Position numbers and translations under genes: made by a program. Positions 34,661 to 44,107 of a DNA stretch of 64,000 nt are shown in pieces (within the stretch, counting starts at the first letter, position 1; every line of letters begins with the position of its first letter). Source of the stretch: Zeimonas sp003577305. Lineage in GTDB: Bacteria > Pseudomonadota > Gammaproteobacteria > Burkholderiales > Burkholderiaceae_E. The stretch is from assembly GCA_030263385.1 (NCBI GenBank), contig SZOX01000002.1, positions 1 to 64,000 of the forward strand. Direction: 5' to 3'. The notes beneath the pieces are model-generated. The model worked only from the letters and a program-made list of their open reading frames with translations, was not told the DNA's origin and searched no databases.

Positions 34661-35629
34661 ATGACTGAAGATCGGTCTGGCATCGGCGAGGTCGGGACAT
34701 TATATGTAGTGGCCACGCCGATCGGGCACCTCTCCGATCTCGGTGTTCGCGCGGCCGAGGTGCTGCGCGAGGTCGACGTGGTCGCGGCCGAGGATACCCG
34801 CACCTCGCGGGTGCTGCTCGAACGCATCGGCTCGCACGCGCGCCTGATGGCGGCACATCGCCACAACGAGCGCGAGGCCGGCGCGAAGATCGTCGCCTTG
34901 CTCGCCGAGGGCCGGCGCGTCGCGCTGGTGAGTGACGCCGGCACTCCGGCGGTGAGCGATCCGGGCGCGCGCATCGTCGCGATGGCGCTGCACGCGGGCC
35001 ACCGCGTGGTGCCGATCCCGGGACCCAGTGCGCCGATCGCGCTGCTGTCGGCCTGCGGACTGGTCGAGGGCCCGTTTCACTTCGAGGGTTTCCTGCCCGC
35101 GCGCGCGAAGCAGCGCGACGCGCGCCTGGCGACCCTCGCACGCATGCCGCACGCGTTCGTGCTGTTCGAGGCGCCGCACCGGATCGCGCGAACGCTGCCC
35201 GCGATCGCGGCCGCCTGCGGCGCTGCACGCTGGATCGCGATCGGCCGTGAACTGACCAAGCGCTTCGAGGAAGTCCATCTCTGTCGCGCAGGCGAGGCGA
35301 GCGCCTGGCTGCAGGCCGACCCGAATCGCGAGCGCGGCGAATACGTGCTCGTGGTGGCCGCGCCGGACCACGAACCCCTGTGGGGCGACGACGCGATCAC
35401 CGGCGAACGTAGCGTTCGCACGAGCGCGGCCGAAGCGGACGCGGCAGCGCAGCGTGCAGGCAGCGCGACGGCCGCCGCGGGCGTGAACGTCGACGCGCAA
35501 CCGCTGCTGGCCGCGCTGCTCGACGAGTTGCCGCTCAGTCGCGCGGTGAAAGTGGCCGCGCGCGCCACCGGCCTGCCGCACCGCACGCTCTACCGGCTGG
35601 CGCTCGCACTGGAGGCCGCCGGGCGCTGA
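34661..35629 (+). CDS. rsmI: 16S rRNA (cytidine-1402-2'-O)-methyltransferase
   Basis: 322 residues. LYVVATPIGHLSDLGVRAAEVL, VAAEDTRTSRVLL, LVSDAGTPAVSDPG and FHFEGFLPARAKQR (each partly quoted) are the RsmI/tetrapyrrole-methylase motifs. It methylates C1402 of 16S rRNA in the decoding centre using SAM. Ser/Ala-rich insertion around 250-285 before the C-terminal helix bundle. No clear ribosome binding site precedes the ATG. Confidence 0.95.
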   Translation: MTEDRSGIGEVGTLYVVATPIGHLSDLGVRAAEVLREVDVVAAEDTRTSRVLLERIGSHARLMAAHRHNEREAGAKIVALLAEGRRVALVSDAGTPAVSDPGARIVAMALHAGHRVVPIPGPSAPIALLSACGLVEGPFHFEGFLPARAKQRDARLATLARMPHAFVLFEAPHRIARTLPAIAAACGAARWIAIGRELTKRFEEVHLCRAGEASAWLQADPNRERGEYVLVVAAPDHEPLWGDDAITGERSVRTSAAEADAAAQRAGSATAAAGVNVDAQPLLAALLDELPLSRAVKVAARATGLPHRTLYRLALALEAAGR

Positions 35630-35649
35630 AGCGGCGCGGCGCGACCCGT

Positions 35650-35676
35650 CGGCGGCCCGCGCCTACCGGGCCGTCG
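35650..35676. terminator. Bidirectional hairpin terminator between rsmI and rlpA
   Basis: A 10-bp stem with one mismatch (35650-35659 with 35667-35676) encloses a 7-nt loop holding part of the rlpA stop codon (35663-35665). It separates convergent genes. No T-tract. Confidence 0.45.
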
Positions 35677-36730
35677 CAAACGGCCGCAGTTCGGTGCGTG
35701 CGCGCACGCGTGCGGCCGCGGCCACCGCGTCCTCGCGGCGCATCCAGGGCCCGGCCTGCACCTTGTACAGCGCGCCCTCCCGCAGGATGTCGAAGGCCGC
35801 GCCGAGAAAGTCGAGCCGGCGCGCCAGATGCGCGGTTGCGCTGCGCGCGTTCGCGAGCGAACTGTATGCACCGAACTGCAGCCAGAAACCGCGCGCCACC
35901 CCGGCCGCGGGTCGCGCCGGCGGTGGCGGCGGCGGCGCCGGCGCTTCGGCTCGCGTTTCGTCCGCCGCCGGCTGGATCGTCTCGAGCTGCAGGCGCGTGA
36001 CCTCGCCCGGGTCTGCCGGGGCCGGGGTCGGGGCCGGGGCGGCCGCCGAAACCGGTTCCATCGTGAGCGTCAGGGGCGGCACGGGTTCCCGGGACGCCGA
36101 AGACGCGGCCGCGAACTGCGTCACGAGCTCGACGTCGACCTCCGCGCTGCCCGCCTCGACGTAACCGAGCTTCGCGGCGGCGGTGTACGAGAGGTCGATC
36201 ACCCGATCCTGCAGGAACGGGCCGCGGTCGTTCACGCGCACCACGACGCTGCGGCCGTTGGACACGTTCGTGACCCGCACGTAGCTGGGAATCGGGAGGG
36301 TCGGATGCGCAGCGGTCATCGCGTACATGTCGTAGCGCTCGCCGCTGGAGGTCGGCTGGCCGTGGTAGCGCCTGCCGTACCACGACGCGATTCCGCGCTG
36401 GCGAAACGGCTCGATCTGCGTCATCGGCGTGTACTGCCGGCCGAACACCGAGTACGGTTGCATCGTCCGCGGCAGCAGCGGCTCGGGTCGCGGTACCGCA
36501 TCGGGAATCGATGCAAGGTCGACGGGCGGGTTCGCGCCCGGCCCGTCGTCGAGGTAGTAGGCACCGCGTCGCGCGCTCGGGGCGGCGCTCGGCACGCCCG
36601 CGCTGGCCGTGTGGCCCGACGGCTTGACCGCGCCGCCCCCGCCCTGCGGCCCCGCACAGGCGGCCAGCACCAGGGCCAGCCCCGCGAGGCTCGCCGTGCG
36701 GCATCCGCCGCGCATCCGGATGCAGTTCAT
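35663..36730 (-). CDS. rlpA: Septal-ring lytic transglycosylase RlpA-like lipoprotein
   Basis: 355 residues. Signal peptide with lipobox LVLAAC (Cys 25), a double-psi beta-barrel domain (about 110-200: RGIASWYGRRYHGQPTSSGE, VRVNDRGPF), a Pro/Ala-rich linker, and a C-terminal SPOR domain (about 280-352: FWLQFGAYSSLANARSA, YKVQAGPW). RlpA cleaves naked glycan strands at the septum. ATG overlaps the stop of the upstream binding-protein gene. Confidence 0.93.
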   Translation of the reverse strand: MNCIRMRGGCRTASLAGLALVLAACAGPQGGGGAVKPSGHTASAGVPSAAPSARRGAYYLDDGPGANPPVDLASIPDAVPRPEPLLPRTMQPYSVFGRQYTPMTQIEPFRQRGIASWYGRRYHGQPTSSGERYDMYAMTAAHPTLPIPSYVRVTNVSNGRSVVVRVNDRGPFLQDRVIDLSYTAAAKLGYVEAGSAEVDVELVTQFAAASSASREPVPPLTLTMEPVSAAAPAPTPAPADPGEVTRLQLETIQPAADETRAEAPAPPPPPPARPAAGVARGFWLQFGAYSSLANARSATAHLARRLDFLGAAFDILREGALYKVQAGPWMRREDAVAAAARVRARTELRPFATAR

Positions 36731-37545
36731 CGTGCTCCTCCGTGACCGGCGTACGCATCGAGTTCGCGCTCGAGACGTTCGCGGTAGCCCACCAGGTAGT
36801 CGAGTCCGTCGATCGCCCGGCTGCCGTACCAGGACGCCATCTCGCCGTCGATCGTCGCGCAGTGCGGCACCGGGTCGCGCGAATGCTCCGCCAGCGCCTG
36901 GCGCAGCAGCCCGCAATGCCGCTCCTCGAAGCGCCAGGGTTCGGACGAAAGCAGCACCGCGCGTGCGCGGCTGTCGGCGATCTGCGCCAGGGTCAGCACC
37001 GGGTAGCGCGGCTGCGCGGCCTCGATCACCGAGTGCAGCCCGGCGTGCGCCAGCATGCTGGCGATGAAGGTCTGGCTGCCCACGCTCATCCAGGGATCCT
37101 TCCAGATCATGTAGAGCACCGGCAGCGGTTCGAAGCACCGGGCGCGCGCCCTGGCCAGCGCCTCGCGCAGGCGCAGCGACAAGGCCGCCGCCGCATCGCT
37201 CACACCCGGCACCTGCGCGAACTCGGCACCGAACCGGTCGAACAGGGCGAGGTTGTCCTCGACGACGATCGGGTGCGTCACGATCACCTGCGGCACGAAG
37301 CCGGCGAGGCGCTCCACCGTGTCCCGGTCGTTCTCGTCGACGTTCACCACCAGGTGCGTCGGCGCGAGCGCACGCACGCGCTCGACGTCGACGTCTTTCG
37401 TGCCGCCGACCTTCGGCACCTCGCGCAGCGACTCGCGCGGGTGGATGCAGAAGCCGGTGCGACCGACCAGCTGCTCGCGCAGGCCGAGCGCGCACAGCAT
37501 CTCCGTGAGGCTCGGCACCAGCGAGACGATGCGCGGGCGCGTCAC
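36727..37545 (-). CDS. Helical-backbone metal-receptor / vitamin B12-binding-like protein
   Basis: 272 residues. RIVSLVPSLTEMLCALGL and VGRTGFCIHPRESLREVPKVGG (in part) followed by ALAPTHLVVNVDENDR match BtuF-type binding folds. No signal peptide is seen, so it would be cytoplasmic, unlike true BtuF. Function is unclear; cytosolic members of this group occur alone in many betaproteobacteria. GTG start within the SDR gene stop, and stop overlaps rlpA. Confidence 0.75.
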   Translation of the reverse strand: MTRPRIVSLVPSLTEMLCALGLREQLVGRTGFCIHPRESLREVPKVGGTKDVDVERVRALAPTHLVVNVDENDRDTVERLAGFVPQVIVTHPIVVEDNLALFDRFGAEFAQVPGVSDAAAALSLRLREALARARARCFEPLPVLYMIWKDPWMSVGSQTFIASMLAHAGLHSVIEAAQPRYPVLTLAQIADSRARAVLLSSEPWRFEERHCGLLRQALAEHSRDPVPHCATIDGEMASWYGSRAIDGLDYLVGYRERLERELDAYAGHGGAR

Positions 37546-38408
37546 CGGCGCACCTCGCGCCCTTGCGCACCCGGGTGCGCATCGCAGGCCAGCGGCGTTC
37601 CCGCGCGCTCGCCCTGCTCCGCTGCACGTTCCGCACCGCCACCGGCGGCGCGACGCTTGCGCGGGGCGCGCGCGAACAGGCGATCGAAGAGCCAGTTCGG
37701 CAGCAGGCGCAGGCCCAGGGCCACCGCGCCCATCGGCCGCGGAATCACGAGGTACGAATCCCCGCGTGCGATCGCGTCGAGCGCGCGCCGCGCGAACGCG
37801 TCGGCGTCGGTGAGGAAAGGCATCGGGTAGGCGTTGCGCTCGGTCATCGGCGTGCGGATGTAGCCGGGCGCGATCGTCACCACGCGCACGCCGCTGCCGC
37901 GCAATTCGACGCGCAGGCTTTCGAGATACGCGATCGTCGCAGCTTTCGACGCGCTGTAGGCGCCGGCACCGGGCAGCCCGCGAATGCCCGCGACGCTCGC
38001 GATGCCGACCAGCCGGCCGGCGCCGCGCGCGCGCATCCCGGGCACGAACGGCGCGAAGGTGTCGAACATCCCGGTGACGTTGACGTCGACGATCCTGCGG
38101 AATACCGCTGCGTCGGCGGGCTCGCCGGTGAGCGTGCCGGCGCTGATGCCGGCATTGGCGATCACCACGTCGGGGGGCGCTCCGTCGAGACCGACGAAGT
38201 CGGCCGCCGCGCGGGCCAGCGCATCGCGATCGGTCACGTCGAGCCGGTAGCGATGCACGCTCGCTCCGGCCAGCGCCGCGGCGACCCGCGCGAGTTCGTC
38301 CGCACGGCGTGCAGCCAGCCCGATCGTCGAGGCGGGAAAGCGCCGGTGGTATTCGCGCGCCAGCGCCTCGCCAATGCCGCCCGAGGCGCCGGTGATGAAG
38401 ACCTTCAT
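37542..38408 (-). CDS. Short-chain dehydrogenase/reductase
   Basis: 288 residues. NAD(P)-binding TGASGGIGEALA at residues 6-17, NAG at 86-88 and the catalytic Ser...YSASK (Y-x-x-x-K) at about 140-160 define a classical SDR. The tail beyond 240 (KRRAAGGGAERAAEQG) is basic and low complexity. Substrate unknown. In the argS-SPOR-dsbA-SDR cluster typical of Burkholderiales. Confidence 0.9.
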   Translation of the reverse strand: MKVFITGASGGIGEALAREYHRRFPASTIGLAARRADELARVAAALAGASVHRYRLDVTDRDALARAAADFVGLDGAPPDVVIANAGISAGTLTGEPADAAVFRRIVDVNVTGMFDTFAPFVPGMRARGAGRLVGIASVAGIRGLPGAGAYSASKAATIAYLESLRVELRGSGVRVVTIAPGYIRTPMTERNAYPMPFLTDADAFARRALDAIARGDSYLVIPRPMGAVALGLRLLPNWLFDRLFARAPRKRRAAGGGAERAAEQGERAGTPLACDAHPGAQGREVRR

Positions 38409-38421
38409 GCCGGCGCGCGCG

Positions 38422-39069
38422 TCACTTCGCGGCTCGGCGCTCCTGCGCGACGAGCCAGTCCATCACGCGCAGCGCGCCCTGGTTCGAGCCGGCCATGCTG
38501 GGCGAGGTGTAGTACTTGCCGTTGACCGCCATCGCCGGCACCCCGTCGACCCCATAGGCCTCGGAAACCTGCGCGGCCCGGCGCATCTTCGTGCGCACCG
38601 CAAACGACTCCCAGGCATCGACGAACTGCTTGCGATCGACGCCGAACCGCGACAGCAACGCAGTCATCCTGTCGACCGTGTCGAGCCGGTCGTTGTCGAC
38701 GTGGATCGCGTGGAAGATCCTGTCTCCCAGCGCGTCGGCCTTGCCCAGCGCCTCGAGCGTGTAGTGCAACTGCTGGTGGCGGCGGTCGCCGAACGGCACG
38801 TGGATGCGGCGAAACGCGACGTCTGCCGGCAGCTTCTTCACCCAGTCGGTGAGGAGCGGTTCGAGCGAATTGCAGTGCGGGCAGCCGTACCAGAAGAACT
38901 CGATCACCTCGATCTTGCCGGCCGGCGCTTCGGTGGACTGCGGCGGCCTCACGAGCCGGTAGTCGCGGCCCTCGCGCGGCGCGTCCTGCGCGGCAGCCTG
39001 CCGCGCGAGCGAAGCCGCCACTGCCGCGGTCGCGGCCGCGATCATCCATCGTCTGCGTGCGTCGATCAT
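38422..39069 (-). CDS. dsbA: Thiol:disulfide interchange protein DsbA
   Basis: 215 residues. Signal peptide (about 1-28, RQAAAQ), then IEVIEFFWYGCPHC with the redox pair C63-P-H-C66, and the cis-Pro region GVDGVPAMAVNGKY. It introduces disulfide bonds into periplasmic proteins. ATG at 39069 has GGGAGAG just upstream and is preferred to 39105. Confidence 0.95.
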   Translation of the reverse strand: MIDARRRWMIAAATAAVAASLARQAAAQDAPREGRDYRLVRPPQSTEAPAGKIEVIEFFWYGCPHCNSLEPLLTDWVKKLPADVAFRRIHVPFGDRRHQQLHYTLEALGKADALGDRIFHAIHVDNDRLDTVDRMTALLSRFGVDRKQFVDAWESFAVRTKMRRAAQVSEAYGVDGVPAMAVNGKYYTSPSMAGSNQGALRVMDWLVAQERRAAK

Positions 39070-39101
39070 CGTCTCTCCCGGGAAAAGCCGGCCGCGCCGG
39101 C

Positions 39102-39665
39102 TCAACGCTGGCGCACGACCGAGGCCTCGATGCCGTTCTCGGCCAGCCTGGCGCGCGCGCGGTTCATCGTGTCGAGCGCCGCATACGGCCCGATGCGGAC
39201 ACGATACATCGTGTGGCCGTTGACCTCGGCGGTGAGCACCTTGGCCTCGAAGCCGATCAGCGCGAGCTTGGCCTTCATCGCCTCGGCCTCGGACGACGAA
39301 CGAAACGCTCCCGCCTGCAGCAGGTAGCTGGCGCGGTCGTCGCCGGCTTCGGGCGCCGGGACGGACGGAGCCGTGGGCGGTGCCACCGCCACCGCGGGCG
39401 GGGCGGCCGGCACGACGGGCTCGGGCGCAGGGCGCGACTTCGAGTAGAGCGGCGCGTTCGGGTCGGGAGCTTCGGACTGCGACCTCGGCTCGAGCACCTT
39501 GTCGGAGGCGCGGTTCGCCTTGTTCACGAACGGCACCGGAGCCCGGGTGACGATCATCGCGACCACCACCGCGATCGACAGTCCGAAGATCAGGCCGATC
39601 ATGAATCCGAGCAGCGTGCCGCCGCGCATGCGCCGCGATCTCGCCGTTACGACGGAGTGGGCCAT
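39102..39665 (-). CDS. SPOR-domain cell-division protein (FtsN-like)
   Basis: 187 residues. One transmembrane helix (about 17-41), a Pro/Ala-rich periplasmic linker, and a C-terminal SPOR domain (about 110-185: YLLQAGAFRSSSEAEAMKAKL, HTMYRVRIGPYAALD, partly quoted). Such proteins in argS-dsbA clusters act like FtsN at the septum. GAGAGG precedes ATG 39665; a GTG one codon earlier overlaps the argS stop. Confidence 0.88.
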   Translation of the reverse strand: MAHSVVTARSRRMRGGTLLGFMIGLIFGLSIAVVVAMIVTRAPVPFVNKANRASDKVLEPRSQSEAPDPNAPLYSKSRPAPEPVVPAAPPAVAVAPPTAPSVPAPEAGDDRASYLLQAGAFRSSSEAEAMKAKLALIGFEAKVLTAEVNGHTMYRVRIGPYAALDTMNRARARLAENGIEASVVRQR

Positions 39666-41434
39666 CACATCCTCTCGGGAGCCGACACGCCGATCAGTGC
39701 CAGCCCGTTGCGTAGCACCTGGCGGGTTGCGAGCAGCAGCGCCAGACGGGCGGTTCGCGTGGCCTCGTCGTCGACGAGCACACGCTCCGCATTATAGTAA
39801 GAGTGAAGTTCGGCCGCTAAGTCTCTGAGATAGAAAGCAATGGCATGGGGCGCGAGCTCGTCGACCGCTGACTGGACGGTGTCGGGATAGCTCGCCAGTC
39901 GCGCGACCAGCGCGAACTCGCGCGCACCCCCGAGCGCGTCGAGCGCGAGCTTGCCCGCAGCCGCCGACGCAGCCAGCGCTGCCGCATCGCCGCCCCACTG
40001 CGCGAGCACCGAGCAGATGCGCGCATGCGCGTACTGGATGTAATAGACCGGGTTCTCGTCGGTGCGCGCCAGCGCCAGGTCGACGTCGAAGACGAACTCG
40101 CTGTCGGCCTTGCGCGAGACGAGGAAGAAGCGCACCGCGTCGCGGCCGCGTTGCTCGTCGACGCGCACCTCGTCGCCGTTGCGCACTTCGCCGGTCCAGT
40201 TGATCAGGTCGCGCAGCGTCACGTAGGCGCCGGCGCGCTTGGAGATCTTCACTTCCTCGCCACCGCGCATCACGGTGACCATCTTGTGCAGCACGTAATC
40301 CGGGTAGCCGGACGGAATGCCGATGCCCACCGCCTGAAGGCCGGCGCGCACGCGCGCCACCGTTCCGTGGTGGTCCGACCCCTGCACGTTGATTGCGCGC
40401 TCGAAGCCGCGCTGCCACTTGGTGACGTGATATGCGACGTCGGGCACGAAGTAGGTGTAGCCGCCGTCGGACTTGCGCATCACGCGGTCCTTGTCGTCGC
40501 CGAATTCGGTCGTGCGCAGCCACAGCGCACCGCCCTCTTCGTAGGTCTTGCCGGCGCGCGCGAGCGCGTCGACGGTGGCCTGCACGCGCCCGTCTTCGTA
40601 CAGCGACGACTCCAGGTAATGGTTGTCGAAGCGCACTCCGAACGCGCGCAGGTCGATGTCCTGCTCATGCCGCAGGTACGCGACCGCGAAGCGACGGATC
40701 GCCGCCAGGTCGTCGATGTCTGCGCTGGCGACCACTTCGGCCACGCGTTCGGCCGACACCGTCTTGCGCGCGAGGTAGTCGGCGGCAATGTCGGCGATGT
40801 AGTCACCACGATAGCCATCGGCCGGGAAACGTTCGTCGTCCGGCCCGATGCCGCGCGCGCGCGCCTGCACCGACAGCGCCAGCTTGTCGATCTGCGCGCC
40901 GGCGTCGTTGTAGTAGAACTCGCGCGTGACCTGCCAGCCGTCGGCTTCGAGCAGCGCCGCCAGCGCGTCGCCGAGCGCTCCCTGGCGTCCGTGGCCGACG
41001 TGCAGCGGCCCGGTCGGATTGGCCGAGACGAACTCGACGATCACCCGCCGCCCGGCGCCGCGCTCGCCGCGGCCGAACGCCGCGCCCTCGCGCAGCACCC
41101 GGCCGATCGCCGCGCGCTTGGCGTCGGCCCGCAGGCGCAGGTTGATGAAGCCCGGCCCGGCGACTTCGAGCGACTCGAGCAGGGGCCCGGCGGCTGCTTC
41201 CCGGTCGAGTTCCTCGACCGCCGCTTTCAGGCGCTCGGCGATCTGGCGCGGACTGGCCTTCATCGGCCGCGCCAGCTGCATCGCGAGGTTGCAGGCGAGG
41301 TCGCCGTGGCCGGCCTGCCGCGGGCGCTCGAGCTCGATCGCCGGAAGCGCCGCCTGCACGCCCGACGTGGCCAGCAGCCGTTCGGCCGCGGCGCCGAACA
41401 GCGCCGCCAACCGCGATTTGTGTTCCGCTAACAT
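39665..41434 (-). CDS. argS: Arginyl-tRNA synthetase
   Basis: 589 residues, normal length. The N-terminal ArgRS additional domain (ACNLAMQLARPMKASPRQIA) is followed by the class I HIGH-like motif HVGHG in SANPTGPLHVGHGRQGALGD, FYYNDAGAQID, the anticipated KMSKS-equivalent VKISKRAG, and the DALR anticodon domain. It charges tRNA-Arg. Stop overlaps the SPOR gene start. Confidence 0.97.
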   Translation of the reverse strand: MLAEHKSRLAALFGAAAERLLATSGVQAALPAIELERPRQAGHGDLACNLAMQLARPMKASPRQIAERLKAAVEELDREAAAGPLLESLEVAGPGFINLRLRADAKRAAIGRVLREGAAFGRGERGAGRRVIVEFVSANPTGPLHVGHGRQGALGDALAALLEADGWQVTREFYYNDAGAQIDKLALSVQARARGIGPDDERFPADGYRGDYIADIAADYLARKTVSAERVAEVVASADIDDLAAIRRFAVAYLRHEQDIDLRAFGVRFDNHYLESSLYEDGRVQATVDALARAGKTYEEGGALWLRTTEFGDDKDRVMRKSDGGYTYFVPDVAYHVTKWQRGFERAINVQGSDHHGTVARVRAGLQAVGIGIPSGYPDYVLHKMVTVMRGGEEVKISKRAGAYVTLRDLINWTGEVRNGDEVRVDEQRGRDAVRFFLVSRKADSEFVFDVDLALARTDENPVYYIQYAHARICSVLAQWGGDAAALAASAAAGKLALDALGGAREFALVARLASYPDTVQSAVDELAPHAIAFYLRDLAAELHSYYNAERVLVDDEATRTARLALLLATRQVLRNGLALIGVSAPERM

Positions 41435-41481
41435 GGCCCGGCATTGTACTTTGGGGGAACTCCCCGCCACCGGAACCCGCG

Positions 41482-42162
41482 ATGCCGCTCCAGCTCCACT
41501 GCGCGATCGAACTCGACCACCTGGTGGTCGCGTGCGCCACGCTCGTGCAGGGCGATGCGTGGCTGCGCGAACTCGCCGGCGTGCCCTCGGCGCCCGGCGG
41601 CAGCCACCCCGGCTGGGGCACCCACAACCGCCTGCTGCGGCTCGACGCCCGCACCTACCTCGAACTGATCGCACCCGATCCGGCGCAGGCCGAGCCGGCG
41701 CTGCCGCGCCCCTTCGGCCTGGACGACCCGGCGCTGCGCGAGCGCATCGCCGAGCGGCCGCGGCTGGTGCACTACGTCTGCCGCGTGCCGGCACTCGAGG
41801 CGATCGCCGGGCTCGATCCCGGCTACGATCCCGGCCCGATCGTGTCCATGACGCGCGGCGCGCTCTCCTGGCGCATCACCATGCCGCAGGACGCGGCGAG
41901 CGCGGCGCGGCGCTGGAGCGAAACCGGCCGGCTGCAGCCGACGCTGATCGAATGGGCCGGTGGCGCGGCACCCGGGCGGCACCCGGTCGACACGCTCGCC
42001 GCTTCCGGCGTGACGCTGGCGCGGTTGCGCCTGTGCGTGCCACCCGATCTCGCGCTGCCCGCTGCGCTGCGCGAAGACCCGCGCGTGACCCGCGTCGATG
42101 CCTCGCGTCCGGCGCTGGGCGCGGAGTTGTCGACGCCGCGCGGCTGGCGACTGATCGCCTGA
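41482..42162 (+). CDS. VOC-superfamily protein (Glyoxalase_3-like)
   Basis: 226 residues. ELDHLVVACATLVQGDAWL, GGSHPGWGTHNRLLRLD and YLELIAPDP are the pattern of the glyoxalase-like domain family PF13468, with likely metal residues His 13 and Glu in LEL. Reaction unknown. Divergent from argS with a 47-bp gap. Confidence 0.8.
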   Translation: MPLQLHCAIELDHLVVACATLVQGDAWLRELAGVPSAPGGSHPGWGTHNRLLRLDARTYLELIAPDPAQAEPALPRPFGLDDPALRERIAERPRLVHYVCRVPALEAIAGLDPGYDPGPIVSMTRGALSWRITMPQDAASAARRWSETGRLQPTLIEWAGGAAPGRHPVDTLAASGVTLARLRLCVPPDLALPAALREDPRVTRVDASRPALGAELSTPRGWRLIA

Positions 42163-42212
42163 GCGCAGCGGCGCTGACGCCACGCCGCGCTGCCGGTTCG
42201 TTCGCTCGCTCT

Positions 42213-43895
42213 TCAGCCGATCGCCGCGGCCGAGCGCGCCTGCTCCCGCAACAGGTGCTTCTGGATCTTGCCGGTAGAGGTCTTCGGCACCGCGCCGAAG
42301 CGTACCTCGCGCGGGCACTTGAAGTGCGCCAGCAGCGAACGGCAGTGGGCAATCAGTTCGTCGGCCAGTGCCTTCGCGGCTTCGTGCGAGGCCGGCTCGC
42401 GCTCGGCCTTGAGCTCGACGAACGCCAGCGGCGTCTCGCCCCACTTCGGATCGGGACGCGCCACCACCGCGCAGGCGAGCACCGCCGGGTGCTTGTAGAG
42501 CGCGTCCTCGACCTCGATCGAGCTGATGTTCTCGCCGCCCGAGATGATGATGTCCTTGGCGCGATCCTTCAGCTTGACGTAGCCGTCGGGATGGACGACG
42601 CCGAGGTCGCCGGTGTGGAACCAGCCGCCGCGAAAAGCCTCCGCGCTCGCCTTCGGGTTCTTCAGGTAGCCCTTCATCACGACGTTGCCGCGGAACACCA
42701 CCTCGCCCATCGTCTCGCCATCGCGCGGCACCTCCTGCATCGTCTCCGGATCGACCACGGTCAGGCCCTGCTCGACCTGGTAGCGCACGCCCTGCCGCCC
42801 GTTCTTCTCGACGCGGCCGGCCAGGTCGAGCGCTTCCCACTCGTCGCGCTTCACGCACACCGACGCGGGGCCGTAGACCTCGGTGAGCCCGTAGACGTGC
42901 GTCACTTCCCATCCCATGCGCTCCATGCCCTCGATCATCGAGGCCGGCGGAGCCGCTCCGGCCACCATCGCCCTGACCGTCCAGTCGATCCCCGCCTTCA
43001 GCTCGGCCGGTGCGTTGATCAGCGTGCTGTGAACGATCGGTGCGCCGCAGTAGTGCGTCACGCGGTGCTCGCGGACGAGGCCCAGAATGAGCGCAGCGTC
43101 GATCCGGCGCAGGCAGACGTTGGTGCCGGCCACCGCCGGCAGCGTCCAGGGGAAGCACCAGCCGTTGCAGTGAAACAGCGGCAGCGTCCAGAGATAGACC
43201 GGATGGCGCGGCAGGCTCCACGCGAGCACGTTGCCCACGGCGTTCAGGTAAGCGCCGCGATGGTGCACGACCACGCCTTTCGGGTCGCCGGTGGTGCCCG
43301 AGGTGTAGTTCAGGCCGATCGCGTCCCATTCGTCGGGCGGTAGTTCGTAGCGATGCGCCGGGTCGCCGCCGGCGATCCAGTCTTCGTACTCCACCGAGCC
43401 GATGCGCTCGCCGTGCCCTTCGTGCACCGGGTCGTCCACGTCGACGACGAACGGCAGCCCATGCCCCGAAGCGTCGAGTTGCGCGAGCGCCTGCGCGACC
43501 ATCGGCGAGAACTCGCGGTCGGTGATCAGTACCCTGGCGCCCGAGTGCCGCAGCTGGAACGCGACCGTCGCCGGATCGAGCCGCGTGTTGATCGTGTTGA
43601 GCACCGCCCCGGTCATCGGTACGCCGAAGTGCGCGTCGAGCATCGCGGGGATGTTCGGCAGCACCGCCGACACGGTGTCGCCGGCGCCGATGCCGCGCGC
43701 GGCCAGCACCGAGGCGAGGCGCCGCGCGCGCGCCATCATCTGCGACCAGCTGTAGCGCAGCGGACCGTGGACCACCGCGCAACGGTCGGGGAAGACGTCG
43801 GCGGCCCACTCGACCAGGCTGATCGGGGACAGCGGCACGTAGTTGGCGGCGTTGCGATCGAGATCCTGTCGGAAGGGGTTCGGATGGGTAGGCAT
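42213..43895 (-). CDS. AMP-dependent acyl-CoA synthetase
   Basis: 560 residues. The AMP-binding P-loop LNYTSGTTGDPKGVV, HVYGLTEVYGP, GGWFHTGDLGVVHPDGYVKLKDR (quoted in part), IISGGENISS and the catalytic lysine in PKTSTGKIQKHLLRE are all present. The family activates medium-chain, branched or methylmercapto-fatty acids (DmdB-like) to CoA thioesters; the substrate cannot be decided. Convergent with the VOC gene. Confidence 0.9.
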   Translation of the reverse strand: MPTHPNPFRQDLDRNAANYVPLSPISLVEWAADVFPDRCAVVHGPLRYSWSQMMARARRLASVLAARGIGAGDTVSAVLPNIPAMLDAHFGVPMTGAVLNTINTRLDPATVAFQLRHSGARVLITDREFSPMVAQALAQLDASGHGLPFVVDVDDPVHEGHGERIGSVEYEDWIAGGDPAHRYELPPDEWDAIGLNYTSGTTGDPKGVVVHHRGAYLNAVGNVLAWSLPRHPVYLWTLPLFHCNGWCFPWTLPAVAGTNVCLRRIDAALILGLVREHRVTHYCGAPIVHSTLINAPAELKAGIDWTVRAMVAGAAPPASMIEGMERMGWEVTHVYGLTEVYGPASVCVKRDEWEALDLAGRVEKNGRQGVRYQVEQGLTVVDPETMQEVPRDGETMGEVVFRGNVVMKGYLKNPKASAEAFRGGWFHTGDLGVVHPDGYVKLKDRAKDIIISGGENISSIEVEDALYKHPAVLACAVVARPDPKWGETPLAFVELKAEREPASHEAAKALADELIAHCRSLLAHFKCPREVRFGAVPKTSTGKIQKHLLREQARSAAAIG

Positions 43896-44062
43896 CGGCG
43901 GCAACCTTCGGGGTGGCGGACGGAAGCGCCGTCGGCGCCCGGAAGCGCAGCGGCAGCCGTGTCCGATTGTAGGCAAGGCGCGCCGCCGAATCGAGAGCCG
44001 GCTCAGGCGGCGGGCGACTCCCCGGCCGCGGCGCCGGCCCCTTGCGTTCACCGCAGCCGGCC

Positions 44063-44081
44063 ATACCTTGTGGGGTATACT
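44063..44081 (+). promoter_or_regulatory. Candidate promoter/operator of the thioredoxin gene
   Basis: TATACT (44076-44081) is a good -10 box 26 bp before the ATG. It overlaps an imperfect 16-bp palindrome, ATACC-TTGTGG-GGTAT (44063-44078), whose arms resemble the ATACC/GGTAT ends of CsoR/CstR-type operators. No -35 consensus. Only arms of five bases match, so the operator idea is weak. Confidence 0.35.
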
Positions 44082-44107
44082 CGCATTTCGCACCCCGGAG
44101 CCCCCCA

